Shown: positions 1 through 10,887, counted from the first letter of the stretch. The stretch is 64,000 nucleotides of DNA from Symbiodinium natans (GCA_905221605.1 CAJNDS010002523.1:956001-1020000), one strand, 5' to 3'. A program made the numbers and translations. The notes: generated by a model from the sequence alone, not told the origin.

Positions 1-803
1 TCTAACCCTACAAGCGTTTAGGGTTTAGGGTTTGGGGTTTAGGGTTTCGGGTTTAGGGTTTATGGGATTACCCTTGCATCCTAGGTTAAGCGCAAGCCTC
101 TGCCCCGAAAAGCGAAACTGGGAGCCCTAAACGGCTGGAAGGTTAAGGGTTTAGGGTTTAGGGTATAGGGTATTAGGGTTTAGGCTTTGGGGTTTATTTA
201 GGGTTTAGGGTTTAGGGTTTAGGGTTTAGGCCCCGAAATGGAAGTCAACACTGTGGGGCCCCCTGGGTGTTTTATACAGTCAAAGAGCTGCGGTTTAGGC
301 TTTGGGGTTTAGGGTTTAGGGGTTTGGGTTGAGGGTTTAATAAAAGGTTTGAGGCATTTGGTTTAGGGTGATGGCCACGGGGCGGAATGACCGAATAGTC
401 CTTGTTACCCTAAACCCTAAACCCTATAGCCCTGTTAAACTTTAACCTTTACACCTTCAACACTGCAACCAAAAGCCCGAACAAAAATCAGCCCAGCACC
501 CGGAAACCCCGAATGACCTCCGACCCTTCAAAACCCTACGTCGGGAATAGGGTTTAGGGTGTAGAGTTTTCGGGTTAAGTGTCTAGGGTTTTGGCCGAAA
601 CCTCAAACCCTAAACCCTAAACCCTAAACCCTAAACCCTAAACCCTAAACCCTAAACCCTAAACCCTAAACCTGAAGTCACTCGGGGCCATCGGAAAGCC
701 CGCGGGCGGCGTACCGAATGGCAGTTCGCTGTCGCCTTGCCATAAATGCAGATGGAGGAGCCCTTTTGAACGGGTTTAGGGTTTAGGGTTTCGGGTTTAG
801 GGT
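1..803. repeat. Telomere-repeat mosaic, window start
   Basis: Short TTTAGGG tracts (about 20-60, 140-235, 300-335, 771-812) and a clean CCCTAAA tract (about 603-670) separated by unique spacers. The island 673-770 reads as an exon on the minus strand: an open frame (SKGLLHLHLWQGDSELPF...) ends at CTTCAG followed by GTTTAGGG. No acceptor is clear, so it is not listed separately. The piece 240-290 is also open on the minus strand but lacks a convincing donor. Confidence 0.6.
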
Positions 804-3125
804 TTAGGGTTTCAACAAGACTCGCTGTGTCTGCAGAGGCAAGCTACACGGTTCAGGGCTTCGGGTTTTAGGGTTCAGGCTGTAGGGCTTAGGGTTTTTC
901 AGGCTTTGTGTGTGCCGAGGCTGTTTCGAGAGTCGACTGCTCGGAGAAAAGCGAGGCGTGCCCTTCTTCGGGGCACATATGTGGGGGGGCTTCCGGTATT
1001 AGGTGTGCAGTACCTTCTTGGGGTCCTGGTTAGAAGGGAATCCTACTATTTGTGTCTATTTTAGCGGAAACCCTAAATCCTAAACCCTAAACCCTCAACC
1101 CGCAACCCTAAACCCTCAACCCTCCACCCTCAACCCTAAACCCTAAACCCTAAATCCTAAACCCTACCCTATTTTCGTAAACCCCATGTAGGCTATAATC
1201 TAGGTACACCACATTCGTCGCGCAGCACTTCACCATGGCTAAGGGGTTGTCGACATCACGCAGCACTTCCGCATTACGAAATGGAATTTGTGGCTGTTAG
1301 GGTTTAGGGTTTAGGGTTTAAGATTTGGGTTTATAGGGTTTGGGGTTTAGGGTTTCGGGTTTAGGGTTTAGGGTTTGGGGTTTAGGGTTTAGGGTTTCGG
1401 GTTTAGGCCCTGATTCCTCTACAGAACCAGCCCAGAAGCTTGGACCCAGAGCTGTCTGATCCTTCTACACGATTCAGGTCTCTGAATGGCTTAGTTGCTG
1501 AGTTCATAAGCCCCAAAAAAGTGCACACTTTCAGTTCTATAGGGGGGGGGGGGGGGGGTCTAGGGTTTGGGGTTTAGGGTTTAGGGTTGAAGGTTTATAT
1601 AGTATCCCAACAAGTGTAAAGTGTGCTCACTCGGCTACAAAGATGAAGGAGAGGTATAAGGGGGGGTATAAGCAACAAGATGAGCTCGCGTAGGTCATCT
1701 CGCCTGTTCGTTCAGAGGTCAACCTCAACAGCCTAGACAAGCAAACCCATCTCACCCCTAAACCCTAAGCCCTGAGCCCTAAACCCTAATTAAACCCTAA
1801 ACCCTAAACCTCTAGCCCTAGCCCTAAACCCTAAACATGCGGAGCATTGGGCTCATAAGTGCCGGCACTGAGATCGCAGCCGTTTGAGCCGTTGGCCCCG
1901 CCAGTCATGACCTGACCGGGAAACGGGAAACGGGAAACGGAAAACGGGTTTAGGGTTTAGGGTTTAGGGTTCAGGGTTTAGGGTTCAGGGCTTAGTGTTT
2001 GGGGTTTATGGTTTAGGGATCCTTATCCCGGTAACTTATGCCCATACCCCAAAAAGTATACTAAAAGGAATCCAAGCTCGAATCATCCTGAATCCATGTT
2101 CCAACTTTCTGGAGGTTTACTGCAACCCCAACTAAAATAGCCTACTTCTAGAGAGCTACAGCTATGATTGGGGTACAAGGATCCCTAAACCCTAAACCCT
2201 AAACCCTAAACCCTAAAGCCTAATCCCTAAACCCTAAACCCTAAACCCTAAACCCCAAGCAGCCCACAGGATATTCTGAGACCATGCTTCACCTTTCTAG
2301 AGTTTACTTTAAGGAGGCCGGGCTGCGGGTTTAGGGTTTAGGGTTTATAGGGTTTAGGGTTTAGGGTTTATAGGGTTTAGGGTTTAAGGTTTGAGGGTTT
2401 AGGGTTGTAGGGCTTTCGGGACCAGTCAGAATCGGTAGGAATTAGGGCTTAGGGTTTAGGGCTTAGGGTGGAGGGTTCTAAACCCTAAGCCCTAAACTCT
2501 CTTTAGACCCTAGACCCTAAACCCTAAACCCTGAACCCTCAACCCAGGATTTAGGGTTTCAGGGCTCTGGTGTGCGTTCTTGGCATCAAGCCGGCTTGAA
2601 GGATTGAAAGGAGGGACCCTTGTAGGGTTTTGGGTTTAGGGTACCTAAACAGGGACCAATGAGCTTTAAGAAGCCCCAGCCATTCACTGGATTAGGGTTT
2701 TGCGGTATAGGGTCTAGGGTTTAGGGTTTCGGGTTTACGGGGGGGTCAAGGTTTACGGGGGAATAAGGTTTAGGATTTAGGGTCCGGCCTCAGCCGGACT
2801 GCGCCGCAACACAACTGCGACCTACTCAAAACTGTACTTGAGCCAATGGCGGGTTGTGCGGCCAAGATTCCGCTAAGCCCTATATCCCGAATCCGCCCTA
2901 AACCGCGCTTGGGTCATCCAGAAGCCAAAGCTTTGGCAAATTCACGATGCTCTACAAATCTAAACCTAAACTCCGTAAACCCCGGACCCTAAACCTTAAG
3001 ACCTTCAAAAGCCTTGAACCCTAAACCCTAAACACAAAACCCGAAGCCCTAAATCTTAAGACCTTCAAAAGCTCAAGCTCATGGCGACAGAGACACTGAC
3101 AGAAACAAGAATACAGTAGGAACAT
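804..3125 (-). CDS. Intron-rich gene B, 8-exon model, 205 aa, unknown function
   Basis: Exons in transcription order: 3125-3063 (starts ATG, MFLLYSCFCQCLC...), 2951-2904, 2872-2838, 2594-2537, 2322-2254, 1911-1837, 1293-1210 and 989-804 (ends TAA). Every junction is GT...AG and the phase carries through to 618 nt. Four donors are telomeric or nearly so: GTTTAGGG after 2904, 2254 and 1837, GTTCAGGG after 2537. The exon at 1911-1837 has the acceptor TTTCCCGGTCAG and contains CDLSAGTYEPNAPH. The last exon is basic and rich in Pro/Ser. The first exon is Cys-rich and hydrophobic, perhaps a signal or anchor. I recognise no family. Weak point: the intron 2873-2903 would be only 31 nt. The 1405-1550 spacer holds another open stretch (minus strand, TKPFRDLNRVEGSDSSG) that may be an exon I left out. 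Assembled by eye; alternative acceptors exist in most islands. Confidence 0.35.
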
Positions 3126-3293
3126 AATACCCTAAACCCTAAACCCTAAACCCTAAACCCTAAAGTATACCAACCAGAGTCCTTCTGTTCCCTTTGTGTT
3201 CCTACTCTATTCCTGGGGTTCCCTGTTTGGGGTTCCCAAGTTGGGGAGTCAGTAGGGTTTAGGGTTTAGGGTTTAGGGTTTAGGGTTTAGGGT

Positions 3294-5849
3294 TTAGGGC
3301 TGCAGGGTTTCGAGTTTAGGGTGTCGGAGACGTGGTGAAGTGGTCAGGTCCAGGGAGGTGTCCTGACACCCTACCCTAAGGGTCCATGTACCTCAATAGG
3401 GAATACTTGGGGACTTTTACGCCCAAAACCCTAAACCCTAAACCCTAACCCCAAAATCGGGCAAGGAAGTTGAAGGAGCCTGCCTTCTTGTTACCCGTCT
3501 CCCGAGCATGGTCCTCGGTCCCAGATAGCAAAAACCTCCCAGGATCCGCGTACGCCAAGGCTTAGGGTTTCAAGGTTTTGGGTTTAGGGTTTTGGGTACT
3601 AAATTAGACACAGAAGAGACGATTTGCCAAAAACCTTGGGGCCCATGTATTCCCGGTCAATGTCCCTAAGCACTATACATCCCTAAGCCCTAAACCTTCA
3701 ACCCGGCAAAATGGACAGACAGTGGTCCCGTTTTGCGCCACGCGCAAGCCGATCAGAGAGAGCTGTGCGGGGTAGCTTTAGTTGAAGGTTTAGTGTTCAT
3801 AGGCTTCACCAGTTTCATAGGCCATGGGATTTGGGGGTACCTTTAGGCCCACCTTAAGGGGCACTTTTTGCACCATAACATTAAGGGTACGTTTGGTGGG
3901 TAGGGCGTGGGGGGATACTTGCGCAGGGTTAAGAATGTAAGGTTTTTAAGGGAGTAACGTACGGTCTGCGTGCTCAGTTCCTGCCGCCATCCCGAAATGC
4001 CGTGTACCTGGCTGATTTGGCTGGGGTGTAACGAGCTCTGAACTTCTGAACTGCAAGAGCCAGAAAAAGAAACAACCACAAACCCACGCACAGCCCCCAA
4101 AGTGACTTTGCCTCAAAGTGCACGTTTGTGCTGGTCTTGTAGTTTGGAATGGTTCAGAATTCCGGTGTGGCTGCAGGGCTCGAGGACTACAGTAGGGCGT
4201 CTTGGCGCGGACTGGGGGATTCGGTGGTCTGCCATCTCTGCCTAAGCACAGAGCTTCTTATTGATTTCATGGGTTCCCCTATTACCCCGCTCTCTGCCCC
4301 CTCTAGGTTCCCCCCATAATTAAGGCTATTTAGTTTAGGGATACTACTTGAGGTTAATCGAGGGCGGGACCTAGGGGTATTATACAGGGGGGGTCGTAGG
4401 GAAACTCATGCTGATAGGTGCTTGCGATCGATTCTACGGAGAGAAATGGGCACACACAGCTGCATCGCTGCCAGGCTATGTTCCCCACGTCACTGCCCTG
4501 AACCCCAAACCCCAAACCCCAAACCCCAAACCCCGATTAAACCCTAAACCCTGAACCCAAAGCCCTGAAAAAAACCCTAAACCCTAAACCCTAAACCCTG
4601 AACCCTAAACCCTAAGCGGCTGTTTGTCAAGCCTTTTAAGATGTTAAGCTGGGCCTCTTTTCGAGGCACCTTCTCCCTGCCCTACTGGAGCTTAGGCCCT
4701 TGGCTCTAAACCCGAATCCCTGAGCAAAAACTCAAGAACTCAAAGCCTTACACCCAAAACCCGAAACCTTAAGAACCCTAAACCCTAAACCCTAAACCCT
4801 AAGTCTTTAAACCCATCAATCCCCACCACCCTGGCAAGGCATCTGGGAGCACAATGGCACAATGGCGCTAGCAGGTCCGGCTCAAGGCCTGGCAAAAGGG
4901 TTTAGGGTTTAGGGTTTAGGGTTGAGGGTTTAGGGGTTGAGGGTTTAGGGTTAGGGTTTAAGGTTTAGGGTTTGGGTTTAGGGTTTAGAGTTTAGGGTTT
5001 AGGGTTTAGGGCTTGACGGCCAGGGTTGATGGGTTTAGTCGAGGCACCAGCCCGGAACTATAGGAGATCTGTCCATAGCAGACAAACGTGCAACATATGA
5101 CCGCTAAACCCAAAACCCAAAACCCAAAACCCTAAAACATAAACCCTAAACCCTAAACCCTAAACCATAAACCCCAAAGTCTAGCCTTCAACACCATATC
5201 TATAAGTAAGTCTAGGCCCCAGGCAAGCCAGGCCTTCGAGACTATGCTGGGTGTTTAGGGTTTAGGGTTTAGGGTTTAGGGTATTTAGGGTTTAGGGTTT
5301 AGGGTTTAGGGTTTAGGGTTTAGGGTTTAGGGTTTAGGGTTTAGGGTTTAGGGGTTAGGAGTTGAAGGGTTTAGGGGTTGAGGGGTTGAGGGGTTTGGGA
5401 GTTATTTGATGTAGTTGGCCCGGGCTTGAAGGCCTTCTCCTGCAACAGTCAAAGTCTTAGGTGGCCAGTATCGACTCTGCAGGGAATTGCTACGTTTGGG
5501 GTTTAGGGTTTGGGGTTTAACCATGACTGTCCAGGGTTTAGGGGTTTGGGTTTCTGGGCCCCTAGGCAGTGATACTCACAAATTTCACACACTGTCGCTG
5601 TCCTCTACTGGTTGGTATAGTAGAGGCTCATGGCTGCCACTTCCAGAGGCTTTAAGCCCTGAACCCTAAATCCTAAACCCTAAATCCGATGAACCCTAAA
5701 CCCTAAACCCTAAACCCTAAACCCTAAACCCTACACCCTAAACCCCAAACCCTAAACCCTACCTGAAGCTGCTCCGTACTCTGGGCCTGCCACAGGCGCG
5801 AGGTAGGCCGCGAGACCTGACGCTGCACGAATACGATCTTTTTAGGCAT
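3294..5849 (-). CDS. Intron-rich gene A, 9-exon model, 199 aa, unknown function
   Basis: Exons in order: 5849-5763 (ATG; MPKKIVFVQRQVSRPTSRLW), 5246-5195, 4888-4813, 4492-4438, 4237-4191, 4050-4008, 3762-3703, 3560-3450 and 3362-3294 (ends TAA). All junctions are GT...AG; exon lengths 87, 52, 76, 55, 47, 43, 60, 111, 69 sum to 600 nt and each phase fits the next. The first exon ends CAG before GTAGGGTTTAGGG and 21 of its 29 codons end in G/C. The acceptor before 4050 is a classic pyrimidine tract (CTTTTTCTGGCTCTTGCAG), and its donor is CAG/GTACACGG. Exon 3762-3703 carries a CPFC pair; 4492-4438 has CSCVC. Gene B follows downstream on the same strand after about 170 bp. Introns are built of TTTAGGG/CCCTAAA tracts plus spacers. 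No known domain is recognised. An alternative frame of 3560-3450 (YADPGRFLLSGTEDHARE) is also open, so that exon is uncertain. Confidence 0.42.
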
Positions 5850-6536
5850 TCGGGGTGGCCTTAGGGTTTAGGGCTTAGGGCGTAATGAAAAAAACATATA
5901 TAATAACAACAATAATAATAGTAGTAATAATCATACGGTTGATCAACAGTAATAAAAATAGTAACAATAATAATAATAGTAATAATAAATATATATGTAT
6001 ATATATATATATGTATATATAGTCAGTTTCGGGCTTAACTAGGGCATAGGGTACAAATAACAAACTATACATATGTATATATATATATATATGGGTTTAA
6101 ATACATAAGGGACCCTAATTACGACCCCCCAAATAGTGGGATTCACGTATAATAAGGACCCGAATAAGGTACCCCTAATTTCGGACCCCCCCCCCCCCCC
6201 CCCTATACTGTCATCCCTACAGTGATGCCAATATTCACTCCACCAATCACTCTTTTAGTTGGGGATGCGTTTTTAGGCCGTAGGGTCTGTATCTGGCCAC
6301 CTTGGAGTTCCAGCATGCATGGAGGTTCCGAGGTTTAGGGTTTAGGGTTTAGGGTTTAGGGTTGGTTGAGAGTTTCCGCCGACCCTGGCGGCGTGTTGGA
6401 TGGGTTTCTGGAGGTGAAAACCTCCCTCTTTCCCTCCTTACCCCCCCAAAACGGGGGGGGGGGGGGGGGGGGGCACCCCGGCAGCTTTTTTGTTCCTCAA
6501 TAACAAACCACGTCCCCCCTCCCCCCTACCCCTCCT

Positions 6537-6594
<58 letters not shown>

Positions 6595-7230
6595 TACCCT
6601 ACCCCCCCCTCCAATGTTTATACAGGGGGTTGGCTTGAGAATTCCAGGATGTGCAATGTTTAGCGACTCGACTACCGACAGTGTTGTGCTACTTAAGGCT
6701 TGCATACAGGGTGGGGCCCCCTAGTTATAAGTAGAGTTATAAGGGCCCTAAATTGGGTTATAAGGACCCTAAGTTAGGTTATAAGTCCCTTAACTACAGT
6801 TAGTATAGTAAGGGGGCCCCACCCTGTAGGGCTTAGGGGTTGAGATGTAAAGATCCCTTCTGAACCTCAACCCGTGACAGGGTTCGGGGTCCTTTTCTAA
6901 AAGTTGTTACGATCAACACCCTTGAGGAAAATTCATAGGCTACAGCACATGTAGGTTTACACCCTACATCCTGAATCCTAGAACCCTGAACCCTAACCCT
7001 TAAACCTGAAACCCTCACCCTCTAAAAACCTTGCAACTGCATATAATCCTGAAAACCTGAAAAACTACGTATAATCCTGAAATCCTGAAAAACTTCTCTT
7101 AAGCCCAATAAAGGAAAATGGGAAAAATGAAGGGTTTCGGGTTTAGGGTTTCGGGTTTTGGGCACAGTGTCGTAGTCTTAAGTAGAAGACTAAACCCTAA
7201 ACCCTAAACCCTAAACCCTAAACCCCAAAC
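5850..7230. repeat. AT microsatellite, poly-C/poly-G and dispersed repeats
   Basis: About 5885-6095 is AT-rich (AAT/ATA triplets, then TA-TATG runs). 6097-6185 resembles other dispersed units (ACCCTAATT, ATAAGGACCC). Homopolymers: C 6186-6203, G 6453-6473 and C 6538-6594 (57 bases). A MITE lies at 6707-6826. 6840-7020 has an open minus frame (CKPTCAVAYEFSSRVLIV) ending at GTTGAG, a weak exon candidate. Otherwise I see only telomere-like tracts. Confidence 0.6.
6707..6826 (-). mobile_element. MITE-1 copy (120 bp, TA flanks)
   Basis: Ends are CAGGGTGGGGCCCCCT and the inverted CCCCACCCTG; TA stands on both sides. Interior has four spaced TTATAA/TTATAAG motifs and the conserved middle GGGCCCTAAATTGGG. 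The orientation is opposite to the copy at 32557. It has no coding capacity and must be moved by a transposase encoded elsewhere. One of nine loci in the window. Confidence 0.85.
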
Positions 7231-7328
7231 CCGAAGTATGCGTCTAGGGCAGGGCCTGGCTGCGATGCCTGAAGATTGCCCAGCACCTGCTTCAGTTGAG
7301 CGCGCAGCGGGGCCCAAAGTCAGAAACC
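7231..7328 (-). CDS. Exon candidate, unknown protein
   Basis: An island flanked by CCCTAAA on the left and TTTAGGG on the right. On the minus strand it runs from the acceptor CCCTCACAG to the donor GTTTGGGG and is open for 32 codons (FLTLGPAARSTEAGAGQSSG...), phase 2 nt in, 0 out. An internal CAG/GTGCTGGG could be an alternative donor. Function unknown. Confidence 0.3.
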
Positions 7329-7774
7329 CTGTGAGGGTTTAGGGTTGGGGGGGTTTAAGGTTTAGGGTTTAGGGTTTAGGGTCTAGGGTTCAGGGTTTGG
7401 TTTAAGGAGGGATTCGGGTTTAGGGAACCTTTTGGGGGTCAGAGTCACATCGGGGTTTCATTAGGGGTACCTTGTTGGGTCCTGATTATAAGGGAATCCT
7501 ACTATTTGGGGATCTGTATTTGGGGTCCCCTATTTCGTAAACCCCCATATTCACGATCCTGAACCTTGAAACCTAAAGAGCTTCAGGGTTGAGTCCGACC
7601 TCAAGCATAAGAGTCCTATGCCCGAAGCCCTACAACCTACATTTCTCTAGGCTCGAAGCCCTAAGCCCTACCCGTAAATGACCCACGTGGCTTCTTCTCG
7701 TATCACAACCCTAAACCCTAAACCCTAAACCCTAAACCCTAAACCCTAAACCCTAAACCCTAAACCCTAAACCT

Positions 7775-8285
7775 CGGGGATGCGCAATGCTGAGCATGGT
7801 ATCGCTGAAAGCCCACGTCCTCCATCGCAAGCTTGTGCCGCTCCAACGTCCCCACACACGGCACGCCCGTCAGGCTGCTGTTCGCCAACTAACTCAATGC
7901 CAATGGCCAAGACACTCATTCCGTGGACTCCAGGCGCGCCCCACATGATGCCTGCAGTTTGAGCAATGGGGTCTTGGATTTTCGAAGGTGCCGTTTGGGG
8001 GCGTTTTAGATGCCTCGAATTGGATTCGGTGGACGAGGCACAAGTGCCTCCATGTCTCCTCAGACTCGACCTTTGGGCACCCCGCCGAAAGGCAAGTCAG
8101 CTTGCTGCAAAGGCACGTGCTCTTCACGCCCCGTGACACTGGGCGAGCAGTCATCAAGAATCGCTTCTGCGAGAGCCTCAGCTCAGATCCGGGACCCTGA
8201 GGGTTCAGCCTCGACCCGAAGGGCATCTTAGGCCTTGAGCCCACCGAAAACCCTTTCATTCGGCCAAGAAAACCCTGAATATGCG
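7775..8285. other. 510-bp unique island, coding strand unclear
   Basis: The longest stretch free of telomeric tracts in the first 15 kb. Open frames exist on both strands: plus 8010-8231 (Ser/Thr/Ala-rich, ending in TAG), plus 7988-8200, and minus 7894-8259 (121 codons). No frame stands out in codon bias, and none shows a domain I know. It probably contains one or two exons. Confidence 0.35.
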
Positions 8286-8473
8286 CCAGGCCTCAGAAAT
8301 CAGGGTTAGGGTTTAGGGTTTTGACTTGCCGGACGCTTGACCCCAAACTCCGTACTGCACAGCTGACTGGAAAGGCACATAGTGCAGCTCTACCGGTACC
8401 GGTTCTGCGTCCTCCGGAACCCAAGTAGGTTTACACCCGAAACCCTAAACTTCAAAACTCGTTGTTCATGCAG

Positions 8474-8529
8474 GGGACACGCCGGAAGTCGGCAACTCAT
8501 CGCAGGCCCCAGACCCTCCCCCGGTTCAG
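8474..8529 (+). CDS. Exon candidate (plus), with competing minus reading
   Basis: Plus strand: the acceptor GTTGTTCATGCAG and the donor TTCAG/GTTTAGGG bound 56 nt, open as DTPEVGNSSQAPDPPPVQ with 13 of 18 codons ending in G/C. A wider minus-strand reading (about 8512-8452, GLGPAMSCRLPACPLHEQRV) also ends at a GTTTAGGG donor. I prefer plus because of the better acceptor, but the strand is open. Confidence 0.3.
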
Positions 8530-8890
8530 GTTTAGGGTTTAGGGCTTAGGTTTCTGTGTTTAGGGTTTAAGGTTTAGGGTTTAGGGCTTGGGGGCGGCTT
8601 AGCCACTCCAGAAGCCATGAGCCACGACTGTACTTTCGATCTACCTAGAGTTCCGACAGCCAGCAGACACCGCACTTGAAATAGAGCAGACACTCAATCA
8701 GCACAAAGCCGCACAACTTCAAGCCCCCCAAAGCCCTGCATCCTAAACCGTAAACCCCTAACCCCCAAACCCCTAAACCCCAAACCTAAACCCCAAACCC
8801 TAAACCCGAAACCCCTAAACCCTAAACCCCTAACCCCTAAGCCCTAACCCCTAATCCCTAAACCCTAAACCGCGGCCTCTGCGGCTTCCG

Positions 8891-8958
8891 ATGACAAAGG
8901 CTGCGGACTGGGCGTGGCTTGCCGGTCTTATGGGCTTCACGGTTTTGGGAATTCATAA
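8891..8958 (+). CDS. Exon candidate with a hydrophobic segment
   Basis: Plus strand ATG followed by TKAADWAWLAGLMGFTVLGI, one membrane-like segment ending in basic residues, then GTATAGGG as donor. It could be a first exon of a small membrane protein. A minus-strand reading (PIRPASHAQSAAFVIGSRRG, donor GTTTAGGG) is equally open, so the strand is uncertain. Confidence 0.25.
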
Positions 8959-9420
8959 GTATAGGGTTTAGGGTTTAGGGTTTAGGGTTTGGGGTTTGGG
9001 GTTTGGGGTTTGGGGTTTGGGGTTTGGGGATTGGGGATTGGGGTTCAGGGTTTGGGGATCAGGGTTTGGGGTTTGGGGTTTTAGGTTTAGGCCTCAGATT
9101 TTTTGGCGTAGGACTTTAATCTACGTCAGGGTTTTCTAGGCTGAGGGCTCCGGCTTTGGGCGTTAATTAGAGGGTTGGGCTTTAGTCGGCTTCAGGGTGT
9201 CAGATTTGGCTTCAACAAAATCAACAAAACCAAAAAATGACAAACAACAAAGACACAAGAGAAATAACCCGCAACAGAAAAACCAATAGGGTTTAGGGTT
9301 TAGGGTTTAGGGTTTAGGGTTTAGGGTTTAGGGTTTAGGGCTTAGGGTTTAGGGGTTAGGGTTTAGGGTTTAGGGTTTAGGGTTTAGGGTTTAGGGTTTA
9401 GGGTTTAGGGCCGCTCTAAG

Positions 9421-9472
9421 GCCCCGCACTCCGAAGGCAAGCTCACGAAAGGCATGTCCTGGAGCATCATGG
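9421..9472 (+). CDS. Exon candidate, unknown protein
   Basis: After the TTTAGGG tract, CTCTAAG is a possible acceptor and GTACTTCG the donor. The frame APHSEGKLTKGMSWSIM has 14 of 17 codons ending in G or C. It may belong with 8891-8958, but the phase does not join cleanly. Confidence 0.3.
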
Positions 9473-9626
9473 GTACTTCGTAACCGATCATAAGTGCACC
9501 TATAACCCCCCTTAAGTGCCCTAATCTTGTTATATGTATGTACAGTTATCCTAAACCCTAAACCCTAAACCCTAAACCCTAAACCCTAAACCCTAAACCC
9601 TAAACCCTAAACCCTAAACCCTAAAC

Positions 9627-9727
9627 CTCATAGGAACAGCTAGAATTTGTGAATGAGTACATTGAACCTCCAAGCGGAGCTTCGGGGGGTCTCGGGTCTC
9701 TGCATCCAAGATGCAGGGGAAAGACCT
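9627..9727 (-). CDS. Exon candidate between pure telomeric tracts
   Basis: Minus strand, acceptor CCTAAGCTTCAG and donor ATGAG/GTTTAGGGTTTAGGG. All 33 codons are open (RSFPCILDAETRDPPKLRLE...). The donor side is a run of perfect CCCTAAA heptamers (about 9549-9625), so the splice donor would be made by the repeat. Function unknown. Confidence 0.4.
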
Positions 9728-9864
9728 CTGAAGCTTAGGTTCGGGTTTAGGGTTTAGGGCTTAGGGAAGTTGAGAGTTTAGGATTTAGGGTTTAATTAGG
9801 GTTTAGGGTTTAGGGTCTAGGGTCTGGGGTCTAGGGTTTAGGTTTAGGGTTTAGGGCCTAGAGT

Positions 9865-9966
9865 CCATGCGTCCTTCGGGCGAACGACGGAGCCGTCGGG
9901 CACGTGGAAGCTGCCTGTAGTCTTTCAGAGTTCGCCCTTCTCAACTTGGTAGCCCAGCAACGACAT
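9865..9966 (-). CDS. Exon-like block with an in-frame TGA
   Basis: Minus strand from ATG at 9966: MSLLGYQVEKGEL, then TGA (9927-9925), then the same frame continues KTTGSFHVPDGSVVRPKDAW. Codons end in G/C on both sides of the TGA (10 of 13, and 14 of 16 of the later ones), so both halves look coding. No GT donor is present near the end; GACTCTAG would need a GA donor. Possible explanations are a pseudogene nonsense change, selenocysteine, or two different exons. Confidence 0.35.
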
Positions 9967-10079
9967 TTTTTACAGGGGGAGGGAGGTTCAAGGGGGCTCA
10001 AGGGGGTTTAGGGTTTAGGGTTTCGGGTTTAGGGTTTCGGGTTTCGGGTTTAGGCCTTAGGGTTTAGGGTTTAGTGTCT

Positions 10080-10650
10080 GTATCCAAAGGTTCCTGATAC
10101 TCCCCACTACTCCCCAAGGCTCCGTACGCTTCCCTTAAATAAGGTACCTACCCGACATGAACTCCCTCACTGAAGAACCCTGTAATCTTTGATGAAGGGA
10201 GCCCTTTTTGGGGGTTGGTTACTTGATAAGGGAACCTTGAACCAGAAAAGCGAAAAGGCTACCACTGGGCTACCAAGTCAAGTGTAGGCATTTTGGGTTC
10301 AGGGCATTGAAAGCTTCAGGTATTCAGGTCTAGTTTTATCTTCCCACTGCGTATTTCGGGGAGACTCTTGGAATTCTGAGCGTTCTCAGCGTTCTCTGTA
10401 TCCATGTAGTTCCCCTGCGTCCAGGAAACCCCGAATCCCTGAACATCCATCAAGCCCGAACCCCCAAACCCCAAACGCCAACCCTAAATCCTAAACCTCC
10501 AAGTCTAGACCCAGGAGTAACCTAGGAATAAGAAGGGCACCCTTATTGGTTTTAAGGGAACCAAAGGGAACCCCAACCCAAAAAAAAGGAAATAAGGGCC
10601 TACTCCCGGTCCTAGAAGTAGATCCCCAAAACCTCAACCTTTAACCCCTT
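10080..10650. repeat. Spacer with two dispersed-repeat units
   Basis: 10187-10275 ends in CCACTGGGCTACC and matches 17012-17118. 10506-10617 (GTAACCTAGGAATAAG ... GGGCCTACTC) matches 27148-27232, 42548-42665 and 58446-58567. The rest is unique, with no frame I would call coding. Confidence 0.55.
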
Positions 10651-10703
10651 TTTAAACCCTAAACCCTAAACCTTCAAGGTCGATCCCACAAAACCGTCAA
10701 CAC

Positions 10704-10778
10704 CCCAGCCCTGGCTTTGGTATCTTCTGAGGCCGGTGCCTCTGCCGGGCCTGAGCTCAGCGACCCCAGTCGGAGGGT
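10704..10778 (-). CDS. Exon candidate, Ala/Ser-rich
   Basis: Minus strand, acceptor CCCTAGCCCTAG, donor GTGTTGACGG (the donor of gene A exon 2, GTGTTGAAGG, is similar). 25 codons in phase 0-0: TLRLGSLSSGPAEAPASEDT. Codon ends favour G/C. Unknown protein. Confidence 0.35.
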
Positions 10779-10887
10779 CTAGGGCTAGGGTTTAGGGTTT
10801 AGGGTTTCGGGTTTCGGGCTTAGGGCTCGCAATTTAGGGTTTGTTTAGGGTATAGGCTTAGGGTTTAGGGCTCAGTACTTATAAGGC

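Noticed and set aside
1-300. A true chromosome end
   Set aside because: Tracts are short, degenerate, in both orientations and spread through the whole window.
6362-6724. Plus frame with a poly-proline stretch
   Set aside because: Produced by the 57-base C run.
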